The translations under genes were made by a program, and so were the position numbers. Positions 34,553 through 42,409 of a stretch of 64,000 nt of DNA are shown here, one piece after another. This stretch comes from Paludisphaera rhizosphaerae (lineage in GTDB: Bacteria > Planctomycetota > Planctomycetia > Isosphaerales > Isosphaeraceae): positions 102,865 to 166,864 of the forward strand of contig NZ_JAALCR010000017.1 in the NCBI RefSeq assembly GCF_011065895.1, in the 5' to 3' direction. The notes under the pieces were generated by a model that was given only the letters and a program-made list of their open reading frames with translations, did no database searches and had not been told where the DNA came from. Numbering within the stretch: position 1 is the stretch's first letter; every line of letters begins with the position of its first letter.

Positions 34553-35026
34553 TTACGCCTCGGCGGCCATCTCGACGCGAGACGCTTCGAAATCGGGAAG
34601 GACCACCATGCCGCCGACGAGCATGTCCCAGTACTGGGCCGTGCGGACGTCGACGCGGATCAGGACGAGGTCGGGATCGTCCAAGCCCTGGGCGAACCAC
34701 ATCCGGCTCGCGGGGCTCCACAGTTCCTGCATTTTCTCCGGGTCGCGGACGATCGAAGCCCGGCCGGAAAGCGAGATGTAGCGGTGATCCTCCGGCGAGG
34801 CGTACGCCAGATTCACCTCGGCGTCGGCCTGGATCTCGTCGACCTTCCCCGACGAGAAGCGGGAGAAGAACCAGACGACTCCGTCGAAGTCGACTTCCTG
34901 GGTCGCCATCGGCCGGCTGTGCAGGGCTCCGTCGGGGGAGACGGTGGTCAGCATCGCGACCTTGATCCCCCGGATCATCATCGCGACCTTGCGAATGGCG
35001 TCATCGGGATTCATCATATCGGGCAT
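34553..35026 (-). CDS. Pyridoxamine 5'-phosphate oxidase family (general stress protein 26-like)
   Basis: A 157-residue flavin-binding split-barrel protein. KVAMLTTVSPDGALHSRPMATQEVDFDGVVWFFS and HRYISLSGRASIVRD match the general stress protein GS26-like group, thought to bind FMN or FAD. The ATG at 35026 is preceded by AGGAGG at short distance, the best start; the longer frame is a shadow. It is divergent from the DUF2892 gene (197 bp) and first in a leftward run with the beta-lactamase-like gene (108 bp gap). Confidence 0.85.
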   Translation of the reverse strand: MPDMMNPDDAIRKVAMMIRGIKVAMLTTVSPDGALHSRPMATQEVDFDGVVWFFSRFSSGKVDEIQADAEVNLAYASPEDHRYISLSGRASIVRDPEKMQELWSPASRMWFAQGLDDPDLVLIRVDVRTAQYWDMLVGGMVVLPDFEASRVEMAAEA

Positions 35027-35223
35027 CACGTCCTCCTGATCGCTTTTCATCCTTCGTGACGAGGGTGAAGCAGACGTTCGGACTAACAACGCAACCGGTG
35101 TTCCAAATCCCGGATCGTCCGCGAACGGCCGGGAATTTGCTTCTCTGGAATCCTGAAAAACTCGCGACGCCCCAGGGCTTGTGGCCCCGGGGCGCACAGC
35201 GATTCCAGGAGAAGCTCAAACCC

Positions 35224-35607
35224 ATGGCGCAGCACACCATGAGCCGTGACAACGATAAGGACCAGATCCGCCGCCAAGAGCAGGAGCAGGAAGAGGCTCC
35301 GATCGCGGAGTCGTGCGCGATGCACCAAGGGGTCGACGCCCTGCGACAGGCGATCGGCGGCCTGGAGCACCAGAACGTCAACGTCGGCGACGTGGAGCGC
35401 GTCGTCTCGGTGATGAGCGGCGGGGTTCTCGCCCTCTTCGGCGCCGTCCGCGGCGGCCTGGCCGGTTTGGGGCTGGCCGTGCTGGGCGGCGGATTGATCT
35501 ACCGCGGCGTGACCGGCCACTGCGAGGCGTACCATTCACTCGGCATCGACACGTCGGACAGGGCCGAACTCCCCCGCGCCTCCGACCACGGCCACGCCCA
35601 CGCCTGA
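35224..35607 (+). CDS. DUF2892 (YgaP-like) membrane protein
   Basis: A 127-residue protein with an acidic, Gln/Glu-rich N-terminus (about 45 residues, SRDNDKDQIRRQEQEQEEAP) and the DUF2892 domain: NVGDVERVVSVMSGGVLALFG, LAGLGLAVLGGGLIYRGVTG, HCEAYHSLGID. Two short membrane segments with a conserved Cys/His tail are typical. The C-terminus is His-rich (DHGHAHA). Family function is unknown; relatives occur next to rhodanese or stress genes. AGGAGAAG precedes the ATG at 35224. Confidence 0.85.
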   Translation: MAQHTMSRDNDKDQIRRQEQEQEEAPIAESCAMHQGVDALRQAIGGLEHQNVNVGDVERVVSVMSGGVLALFGAVRGGLAGLGLAVLGGGLIYRGVTGHCEAYHSLGIDTSDRAELPRASDHGHAHA

Positions 35608-35816
35608 CCCGCCTCCCGACGCGTGACGGCTCCCTGCCGCCGCGCGTCGACCTTTTCGTCGCCGAGCATGGCCGAACGCGGCTTGTGCCGAGCTTTCGGC
35701 ACGCCTAGGATGTGGAAATTCCCGGGGCGAGATCCGGCCCGGCAGGCGTCCCGCGTGGGACGACGCGGATCGGCGGGCCCTCGGGTTGTCTGACGAACAT
35801 AAGGATGGAACGTCGC

Positions 35817-36188
35817 ATGTCGAGCTACCGCGGTTTGATCCGTGCCGGTGCCGCCCTGGCCATGGCCCTGGCGTTCGTGATGGGCTCGGTCCTGGCCGAG
35901 GAAATCTACGGCGTCATCACCAAGGTCGACCCCGCCGCCAAGAAGATCACCGTTTATCAGAAGAAGGCCGACAAGGAGATCGACCTCGAGGTCGGCGACG
36001 ACGCCTTGCTCATCACGGCTAAGGACGAGTCCGGCTCGAAGGTCGACCTGGAGAAGCTTGAGAAGCAGCTCACCAAGGCCAAGGAAAAGAACGCCGACAC
36101 CAAGGGGATCTTCGCCAAGATCGAGTACGAAGGAACCAAGGTGAAGAAGATCGACCGCACGCCCAAGAAGAAGGCCGCCGCCAACTGA
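35817..36188 (+). CDS. Small exported lysine-rich protein
   Basis: A 123-residue protein with a clear signal peptide (GAALAMALAFVMGSVLAEE) and a short beta-rich then lysine-rich mature part (GVITKVDPAAKKITVYQKKAD, AKIEYEGTKVKKIDRTPKKK). Similar small proteins are frequent in planctomycetes; function unknown. The start could also be the ATG at 35805; at 35817 the AAGGA around 35801 is at acceptable distance and the signal peptide is better formed. Confidence 0.78.
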   Translation: MSSYRGLIRAGAALAMALAFVMGSVLAEEIYGVITKVDPAAKKITVYQKKADKEIDLEVGDDALLITAKDESGSKVDLEKLEKQLTKAKEKNADTKGIFAKIEYEGTKVKKIDRTPKKKAAAN

Positions 36189-36635
36189 TTTCGATCAGGG
36201 CGAACCCCTCCCGCGTCGGCCCATGTCGGCGCGGGACTTCACGTCTTGCGTCGCCGAGCCGGATTCGCTGACGCCGCGACGCGTTTCAACGACCTGGGGA
36301 GACCAAGCGACGATGCTGGCCGACCAGATCCTTCGACGTCCGCCGAAGCCCGTCGTCAAGTCTCTCCGACGCGCCTCCTCTCCCTTCGAGGCGCCTGCTG
36401 AAGGTGCGATCTTGCGGGTTCGACGTCTCCGGGCGTTGCGGGAAATACTGGAATCCCCGGCTGTGACGGCATACCATTCGATGGGAACGACTCGCATTTC
36501 CGCGAAAGTCCCGCAGAGGCCGGCGGATCGGTCGCGGGCCGCAACGCCCAGCCCCGGTGTCATCCGCTGGGTTCCTCGCGGTCTGGAGCCGTCCCCGCGC
36601 CGCGCCGGCGGCTGCGTCGTCGAGGAGCCCCCTTC
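36189..36635 (+). other. 447-bp intergenic region
   Basis: An open frame crosses most of this stretch (36223-36639), but its residues are Arg/Pro/Ser-rich with no ribosome binding site or domain, so I treat it as non-coding. The promoter of the four-gene signalling set should lie here. No repeat or RNA gene seen. Confidence 0.35.
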
Positions 36636-37574
36636 ATGACCCCGACCGGCGACTTTTCGGCGTCCGGGACGATCGAGCGTCAGGGACGCGCCCCGGCCCA
36701 GCCCGCGGGAGCCTCGAAGATGGCGACGGCTTTGATCGTGGAAGACCACCCGGAGCAGGCCCGCCTGGTTGAGCGAATCCTCGCGCTTCGCGGTTATGAC
36801 GCCTTCATCGCCGAGGACGGCGAGACGGGGCTGCTCATGGCCCGCCGGCATCAACCCGACGTCGTCCTGCTCGACCTGATGCTACCGGACGTCAACGGCT
36901 TCGACGTCTGTCGGCGGCTCCGGAGCGACCGGGCCACGATGCTGACCCCCGTCGTCATGCTCACGGCCCTGGACGACCGCCAGCACCGGATGCACGGCTT
37001 CCGCGTCGGCGCCAACGCCTATCTGACCAAGCCTTACGGCGTCGACGAACTGTTCGACGCCATCGCCGCCGCCCGCGCCTGGCGCGAGAGCATGCAGCGT
37101 CAGGCCTTGCAGGGAGAGATCCACGTCGAGCTCGACAGCGAGGTCACCCTTCTGAAGGATCTGAACGACTTCCTGATGAACGTCTGCCGGGCCACCCCCC
37201 TCTCCAACGACCAGGTGATGCAGATTCGCCAGGCCGTCATGGAGATGGCCCAAAATGCGATCGAATGGGGGAATCAGCATCGGTCCGACCGCCTGGTGGA
37301 AATCACCTACCGGGTCCATAGCGACGGCCTGGAGATCGTGATCCGAGACCAGGGCTCGGGCTTCGACCGTGACGCGCTGCCGCACGCCGCCGCCCCGGAC
37401 GACCCGTTCACGCATCTGGACGTCCGTGATAAGCTGGGCCTCCGCGCCGGGGGCTTCGGGATGCTGATTTGTCAGGGAATGGTCGACGAGATGCGATATA
37501 ATCGCGCAGGGAACGAGGTGACGCTCCTGAAGCGTTACGCTCAACCCGATCCTCCCCCTTCTGGCGACGAGTGA
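36636..37574 (+). CDS. Response regulator fused to RsbW-like ATPase domain
   Basis: A 312-residue signalling protein. Residues ~30-150 are a receiver domain (ALIVEDHPEQ, phospho-acceptor in VVLLDLMLPDV, VVMLTAL, YLTKPYG). Residues ~175-305 are a GHKL ATPase domain of the anti-sigma/RsbW type: QAVMEMAQNAIEWGN (N box), IVIRDQGSGFD (G1) and LRAGGFGMLICQGMVDEM (G2). There is no phospho-acceptor histidine domain. So phosphorylation of the receiver may switch an anti-sigma-like kinase. ATG at 36636 is used (GGAG upstream); ATG at 36720 with GGGAG is a good alternative. First gene of a four-gene rightward set. Confidence 0.9.
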   Translation: MTPTGDFSASGTIERQGRAPAQPAGASKMATALIVEDHPEQARLVERILALRGYDAFIAEDGETGLLMARRHQPDVVLLDLMLPDVNGFDVCRRLRSDRATMLTPVVMLTALDDRQHRMHGFRVGANAYLTKPYGVDELFDAIAAARAWRESMQRQALQGEIHVELDSEVTLLKDLNDFLMNVCRATPLSNDQVMQIRQAVMEMAQNAIEWGNQHRSDRLVEITYRVHSDGLEIVIRDQGSGFDRDALPHAAAPDDPFTHLDVRDKLGLRAGGFGMLICQGMVDEMRYNRAGNEVTLLKRYAQPDPPPSGDE

Positions 37575-37637
37575 CGACAGGGCCTCCCGCGCGATCGGGT
37601 CGACCGCGTCTCATCGCCTGAGATTCGGAGAGCCGCG

Positions 37638-38921
37638 TTGCCGTTCACCACGACCGAACCATGTCTCGGACCGGCCGCCGCGACCGTCGCCCCTGGGCGT
37701 TCGGCCGACGCTCCTCGCGCCGCTCGTCGACGCCCCGTCATCCTGGTGGTCGACGACGAGGCCGAGGTCCTGCACTCGGTCCACGACCTGCTCCGGCGCG
37801 ACTATCAGGTGGTTCCTCGGGGCTCGGGGGCGGAGGCTCTGGAATACCTGCGCGGGGACCATGAAGTCGCCGCCATCCTGAGCGACCAGCGGATGCCCGG
37901 CATGTCGGGCGTCGAGCTTCTCCGCGAGGCCGCGGCGATCCGTCCCGAGACGACCCGGCTGCTGTTCACCGCCTTCGCCGACCTCCGCACGGTCGTCGAC
38001 GCCATCAACCAGGGCCACGTCTTCCGGTATATCGCCAAACCCTGGGACCCGGACGAACTTCAGGCCCTGATCCGCCAGGCCGTCGAACGCCACGACCTGA
38101 TCGCCGAGAAGAACCGCCTGCTGGCCGAGCTTCAGGCCGCCAACGCCCGTCTCCGCGAGGCCGATCGCCTCAAGGGCGCGTTTCTGGAAGTCGCCAGCCA
38201 CGAGTTGAACACGCCGGTGACGGTCGTGAAGGGGCTCGCCGATCTCTGGAAGATGTCCCAGGCGCCGACCGCGACCCCCGCCGAGGTCGAATGGGTCGAC
38301 CGCATCCACGCCGCCGCCGGCCGCTTGGCCAAGACGGTCGAGCGGATGCTCAAGCTGATCGACAACAAGAACTTCACCCAGTCCCTGAACCTCGCAGACG
38401 TCGACCTGGACCCTCTGATTCGGGGAGCCGTCGAGATCATGGCCCCCTATCTGGAGAAGCGTCGACAGACCGTGGAGATCGACGTCCAGCCTGGCCTGGC
38501 CCCGGTCCCCTGCGACCCGGACAAGATCCACGACGTGCTGGTCAACCTGCTGGCCAACGCCGTGAAGTTCACCCCCGACGGCCTGAGCATCTCCGTCCAG
38601 GCCGGCGACGATCCCGAAGACCCTTCGCGCGTCCGCGTGGCCGTCCGCGATCAGGGCGCCGGCGTCTCGCCCGACGACCAGAAGTTCCTCTTCGAACCCT
38701 TCTTCACCGGCTTCGACACCCTCCACCACTCCTCGGGCGACTACCAGTTCGGCAAGCGCGGAATCGGCCTGGGCCTCTGCCTGGTCAAGACCTTCGTCGA
38801 ACTCCACGGCGGCCGCGTCGTCGCCGAGCGTCCTGACGACGGCCGGGGAGGTTCCGTGTTCTCCTTCACGCTGCCTCGACATGCTTCACTCCCCAATCCG
38901 ATCGAGTCCCCATCGATATGA
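37638..38921 (+). CDS. Receiver domain-histidine kinase fusion
   Basis: A 427-residue cytoplasmic hybrid. Residues ~33-150: receiver (VILVVDDEAEVLHSV; AAILSDQRMPGMSGVELL with the phospho-Asp; LFTAFADLR; YIAKPWDPDEL), of the HD-GYP/RpfG-like receiver type. A coiled coil (~150-175) leads to HisKA (GAFLEVASHELNTPV, phospho-His) and HATPase (HDVLVNLLANAVKFT; VRDQGAGVS; RGIGLGLCLVK). The start is a TTG at 37638 with CGGAG at good distance. It follows the receiver-ATPase gene by 63 bp and overlaps the nitrilase gene by four bases, so the genes are translationally linked. Confidence 0.92.
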   Translation: MPFTTTEPCLGPAAATVAPGRSADAPRAARRRPVILVVDDEAEVLHSVHDLLRRDYQVVPRGSGAEALEYLRGDHEVAAILSDQRMPGMSGVELLREAAAIRPETTRLLFTAFADLRTVVDAINQGHVFRYIAKPWDPDELQALIRQAVERHDLIAEKNRLLAELQAANARLREADRLKGAFLEVASHELNTPVTVVKGLADLWKMSQAPTATPAEVEWVDRIHAAAGRLAKTVERMLKLIDNKNFTQSLNLADVDLDPLIRGAVEIMAPYLEKRRQTVEIDVQPGLAPVPCDPDKIHDVLVNLLANAVKFTPDGLSISVQAGDDPEDPSRVRVAVRDQGAGVSPDDQKFLFEPFFTGFDTLHHSSGDYQFGKRGIGLGLCLVKTFVELHGGRVVAERPDDGRGGSVFSFTLPRHASLPNPIESPSI

Positions 38922-39925
38922 CCAGGCTGACCTGCGGCGCGGTGCAGTTCCATCACAAACCCGGGGACAAGTCATACAACCTCGCCGTCGTTGAGCGGTT
39001 CGTCGAGGAGGCCCGCGGGCTTGGCGTGAAAGTCCTGGCCTGCCCGGAGATGTGCCTCACCGGCTACTGGCACGCGACCAAGCTCGACCGTGAGGGGCTG
39101 GAAGCTCTGGCTGAGCCCGTCCCCGACGGGCCCTCCACCCGTCGCCTGTGTGAACTTGCCGCATCGGCCGAGATGGCCGTCGGCGCGGGGCTGATCGAAC
39201 GGGGCGAGGACGGCCGGCTCTTCAATACCTACGTCGTCTGCCTCCCGGACGGGGCCGTCCACCGTCATCGCAAGATCCACGCCTTCGAGAGCGAGCACAT
39301 CGCGGCTGGCGACCGCTACACGGTTTTCGACACCCCCTGGGGCGTCCGGCTGGGCGTCCTGATCTGCTACGACAACAACATCATCGAGAACGTCCGCGCC
39401 ACGGCGCTGATGGGTGCCGACGTCCTCATCGCCCCCCATCAGACGGGGGGCTGCGACTCGCGGAGCCCGCACGCCATGGGCCTGATCGACCCCGCCCTGT
39501 GGGATCGTCGCGAGTCCGACCCGGCGGCGATCGAGGCCGAGTTCCGCGGGCCCAAGGGGCGGGAATGGCTCCTCCGCTGGCTCCCCGCGCGGGCTCATGA
39601 CAACGGGATGTTCCTGATCTTCAGCAACGGCGTGGGAGAGGACGCCGGCGAGGTCCGCACCGGAAACGCCATGATCCTGGACCCCTACGGCCGGATCCTC
39701 GCCGAGACCTGGAAGGCCCAGGACCGCCTCGTCGTCGCCGACCTGGACCTGGACCTCCTCCCCCTCGCCACAGGCCGGCGCTGGATCCGAGGCCGACGAC
39801 CCGAACTCTACGGCCCGTTGACCGAACCGCTCGGCCACGAACTCGACCCGCGCTCCGCGCGGTTCTCGCGTACGCCGGTGTCGCGGAGTGGGGCCGAAAG
39901 TAGGCCGACCTCGCATGGGAGATGA
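38918..39925 (+). CDS. Carbon-nitrogen hydrolase (nitrilase superfamily amidase)
   Basis: A 335-residue cytoplasmic amidohydrolase with the catalytic triad visible: Glu in VLACPEMCLTGYW, Lys in HRHRKIHAFESEH and Cys in LGVLICYDNNIIENVR. Also EDGRLFNTYVVCLPDG and ILDPYGRILAETWKAQD fit. The substrate (an aliphatic amide or N-carbamoyl compound) is not predictable. Its ATG overlaps the stop of the receiver-histidine kinase gene (ATGA), which is unusual for a metabolic enzyme. Confidence 0.92.
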   Translation: MTRLTCGAVQFHHKPGDKSYNLAVVERFVEEARGLGVKVLACPEMCLTGYWHATKLDREGLEALAEPVPDGPSTRRLCELAASAEMAVGAGLIERGEDGRLFNTYVVCLPDGAVHRHRKIHAFESEHIAAGDRYTVFDTPWGVRLGVLICYDNNIIENVRATALMGADVLIAPHQTGGCDSRSPHAMGLIDPALWDRRESDPAAIEAEFRGPKGREWLLRWLPARAHDNGMFLIFSNGVGEDAGEVRTGNAMILDPYGRILAETWKAQDRLVVADLDLDLLPLATGRRWIRGRRPELYGPLTEPLGHELDPRSARFSRTPVSRSGAESRPTSHGR

Positions 39926-39926
39926 G

Positions 39927-40496
39927 ATGAGGAACGCGGCTGAATCGAACGATGTCGCGAAGGCCCTGGTCGAGGGTGCCCTGAGCGCATTCCGAGCCAA
40001 CAAGGGGTGGGCCGATAAGGCGATCGCCCAACTCTCCGACGAGAAGTTGCATCAGGCTCTCGACCCGAACACCAACAGCATCGCCGTCATCATGAAGCAC
40101 GTCGCCGGGAACTTGCTCTCCCGCTGGACCGACTTCCTCACGGCCGACGGCGAGAAACCCTGGCGCGACCGCGACGACGAGTTCGTCGACACGTTCGCCT
40201 CGCGGGAGGAGTTGCTCGCCTACTGGGAGTCCGGCTGGCGGGTGCTCTTCGACTCGCTGGCCGGCCTGACGCCGGTCGACGTCGCCCAGAGCGTGGCCAT
40301 CCGCGGTGAGCCCCACAGCGTCCCGCTGGCGATCCAGCGCTCGCTGGCTCACTGCGGCTATCACGTGGGCCAGATCATCCTGATCGCGCGCATCCTGGCC
40401 GGAGACGAGTGGTCGACGATCACGATCCCCCGCGGGGGCTCATCGAACTTCAACCAACGCGTCTGGGGCCAGGGCCACTACAAGCCGCCGGCGTGA
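39927..40496 (+). CDS. DinB-like (DUF1572) metal-binding four-helix protein
   Basis: A 189-residue member of the DinB/YfiT-like superfamily, DUF1572 branch. Metal-ligand histidines sit in AVIMKHVAGNLLSRWTDF and SLAHCGYHVGQIILIAR, as in bacillithiol/mycothiol transferases. Function unknown; may be a thiol transferase or detoxification protein. ATG at 39927 follows GGGAGATGAG; the ATG at 39915 overlapping the previous stop is also possible. It is the last gene of the rightward set and ends 4 bp before the convergent mechanosensitive channel gene. Confidence 0.87.
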   Translation: MRNAAESNDVAKALVEGALSAFRANKGWADKAIAQLSDEKLHQALDPNTNSIAVIMKHVAGNLLSRWTDFLTADGEKPWRDRDDEFVDTFASREELLAYWESGWRVLFDSLAGLTPVDVAQSVAIRGEPHSVPLAIQRSLAHCGYHVGQIILIARILAGDEWSTITIPRGGSSNFNQRVWGQGHYKPPA

Positions 40497-40500
40497 CGGC

Positions 40501-42378
40501 TCAATTCTCCACCGACGACCGCGACTCGACGCGGTGGGGGCCGGCGGGGGCGGATTCGGGGGCGTCGCCGCGGACCTGGCGGGTGCCGATGAGGCGTGAC
40601 AACTCCTCGGGGACGCCAGTCAGGGCGACCTCGCGGATCGGGCTGGCCAGCGAGATCTTCGCCAGGGCGAACCGCTCGCGGATCGCCTTGCAGAGCCGGT
40701 GCTTCGTCCCGCCCATCAGGCCCGGATCGGCGACGAAGACCGACATGTTGAAGATCATCCCGGACTCGCCCAACTCGTCGAGCTGCGCCGAGGGGGCCGG
40801 CTTCGAGAGGACGTCGAAGTCGCTGCGGGCGATCGTCAGCAGCAGGTTCGTCACCTCGTCGACGTCCGAATCGTGCGACACGACGACGCGGACGGCCACG
40901 CGCATGATCTTGTCTTTATGCGTCCAGTTGACCAGCTTGCCGGTGATGAGCTCCCGGTTAGGGACGATCATGCACTGGTTGTCGCCGTTGATGATGGTCG
41001 TCGATCGGGTGCTGATCCGGTCCACCTTGCCTGTCGTGCCGCCGACGGAGACCACGTCGCCGATGCGGATCGGCCGCTCCAGCAGCAGGATGATGCCGCA
41101 GATGAAATTCGAGACCACCTCCTGAAGGCCGAAGCCCAACCCGACGCCGAGCGCCGCCAGCAAAAAGCTGATCTGCGAGAGCCGGAAGTGGATTGCCTCC
41201 AGGGCCAGCGTGACGGTGATCGCCAGCGCGGCGTAGCGGCAGAGGGTGACGACGGCGAACCGAACGCCCGGGTCGTCGGCCATCTTGCGGAAGAGGGTGA
41301 CGGCGAAGATCGCCGGCAGGAACCGCCAAAGGGCGACCCCGGCGCTCGCCGAGGCCAACGAGAGGGCCAGGTCGCCGAGCACCACCGTTCCGCCGTCGGC
41401 GTCCTTCCAGGGGAGCGGCTGCTTGGAGAGGAAATCCAGCAGCGCCGGGTCGATCCCCCAGATCCATCCCAGCATCACCACGGCCAGCAGGATGATCGTA
41501 ACCGTTGAAAGCTGCGAGGCATGGCGGGACCAGTCGGGCCGCTCCTCGACCTTCGGTCCGGCGGCGCTCCGGTGTCGGGCCACCCAGAGCGCGGCGGCCG
41601 AGGCCCAGAGGCGGTTGGTCCGCGTCTCGGTCCGCAGCCGCCAGGCGATCAATCGACCGAGACCCCTGTGGATGGCCCACGACAAGGAGAAGACCGCCAG
41701 ACTCTCAACGCCCCCCATCGCCAGCCGGGTCGCCGCGAAGCTGTACCCCATCACGTCGAGGCCGATGATCAGGACGCCGAATCCGACGAGCAGCCGGGCG
41801 ATCATTCGAGCGCGCCGCTGGATCCAGATCCGGCTGGCCTCGCCGACGCTGTTCGGCGAGGCGACGACCGGCGTCGCGGCCGGGGCGGCCTGACCCTCGG
41901 CCGCAGTCTCGGTTGGGACGTCGGGGTTGATCCAGAGCATCAGGGCCGATTGGGGCCGCAGGTGGTAGGCCAGCGCGGCCACCACGATCACCTCGAACGT
42001 CAGGAACAGGAAGCGAGAGATCGCCGGGGCCGTCACCGCGTTCCCCTGGTGGGCGATCTCGCCGTTGGCGAACAGGTGGACGGGGATCAGCAGGGCCATC
42101 GCCGCCAGGATGAGCAGCCGGCCGGCGCCGCGGAACTGGCGGGTGACGCTCGGCGGCGTTTCGAGATAGCGCTCGCACCAGCCGCAGGGCTTGAAGAACC
42201 ACGAGCCCATACCGCGCGCGAACAGGCCGATCGCCCCCGCGTTGAGGATCGTCGAGACCAGCACGGCCGTCGACTTGGGCCAGGGTCCCATGCGCACCGC
42301 CTGGGCGGCGGCCGCCAGGTAGAGCGGCCACGCCGAGGCCCAGAGCACGCCCATCAGCAAGGATCGCAGAGCTAGCAT
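40501..42378 (-). CDS. Mechanosensitive channel of the MscS family (MscK C-terminal half)
   Basis: A 625-residue membrane protein corresponding to the channel half of MscK/KefA. After several transmembrane segments (LYLAAAAQAVR, LLILAAMALLIPVHLF, LFLTFEVIVVAALAYHL, LVGFGVLIIGLDVMGYSF) the MscS core is typical: LGVGLGFGLQEVVSNFICGII (pore helix TM3), RPIRIGDVVSVGGTTGKVDRIS, TRSTTIINGDNQCMIVPNREL. It opens under membrane tension to release solutes. It starts 31 bp after the stop of a protein equivalent to the MscK N-terminal half, in a different reading frame. Confidence 0.9.
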   Translation of the reverse strand: MLALRSLLMGVLWASAWPLYLAAAAQAVRMGPWPKSTAVLVSTILNAGAIGLFARGMGSWFFKPCGWCERYLETPPSVTRQFRGAGRLLILAAMALLIPVHLFANGEIAHQGNAVTAPAISRFLFLTFEVIVVAALAYHLRPQSALMLWINPDVPTETAAEGQAAPAATPVVASPNSVGEASRIWIQRRARMIARLLVGFGVLIIGLDVMGYSFAATRLAMGGVESLAVFSLSWAIHRGLGRLIAWRLRTETRTNRLWASAAALWVARHRSAAGPKVEERPDWSRHASQLSTVTIILLAVVMLGWIWGIDPALLDFLSKQPLPWKDADGGTVVLGDLALSLASASAGVALWRFLPAIFAVTLFRKMADDPGVRFAVVTLCRYAALAITVTLALEAIHFRLSQISFLLAALGVGLGFGLQEVVSNFICGIILLLERPIRIGDVVSVGGTTGKVDRISTRSTTIINGDNQCMIVPNRELITGKLVNWTHKDKIMRVAVRVVVSHDSDVDEVTNLLLTIARSDFDVLSKPAPSAQLDELGESGMIFNMSVFVADPGLMGGTKHRLCKAIRERFALAKISLASPIREVALTGVPEELSRLIGTRQVRGDAPESAPAGPHRVESRSSVEN

Positions 42379-42409
42379 GACGAGAAGACCCTTCGCGGAA
42401 GGAGGACGC

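Noticed and set aside
36223..36639. Possible 138-residue gene upstream of the receiver-ATPase gene
   Set aside because: Arg/Pro/Ser-rich, no ribosome binding site, no resemblance to any family; treated as non-coding.
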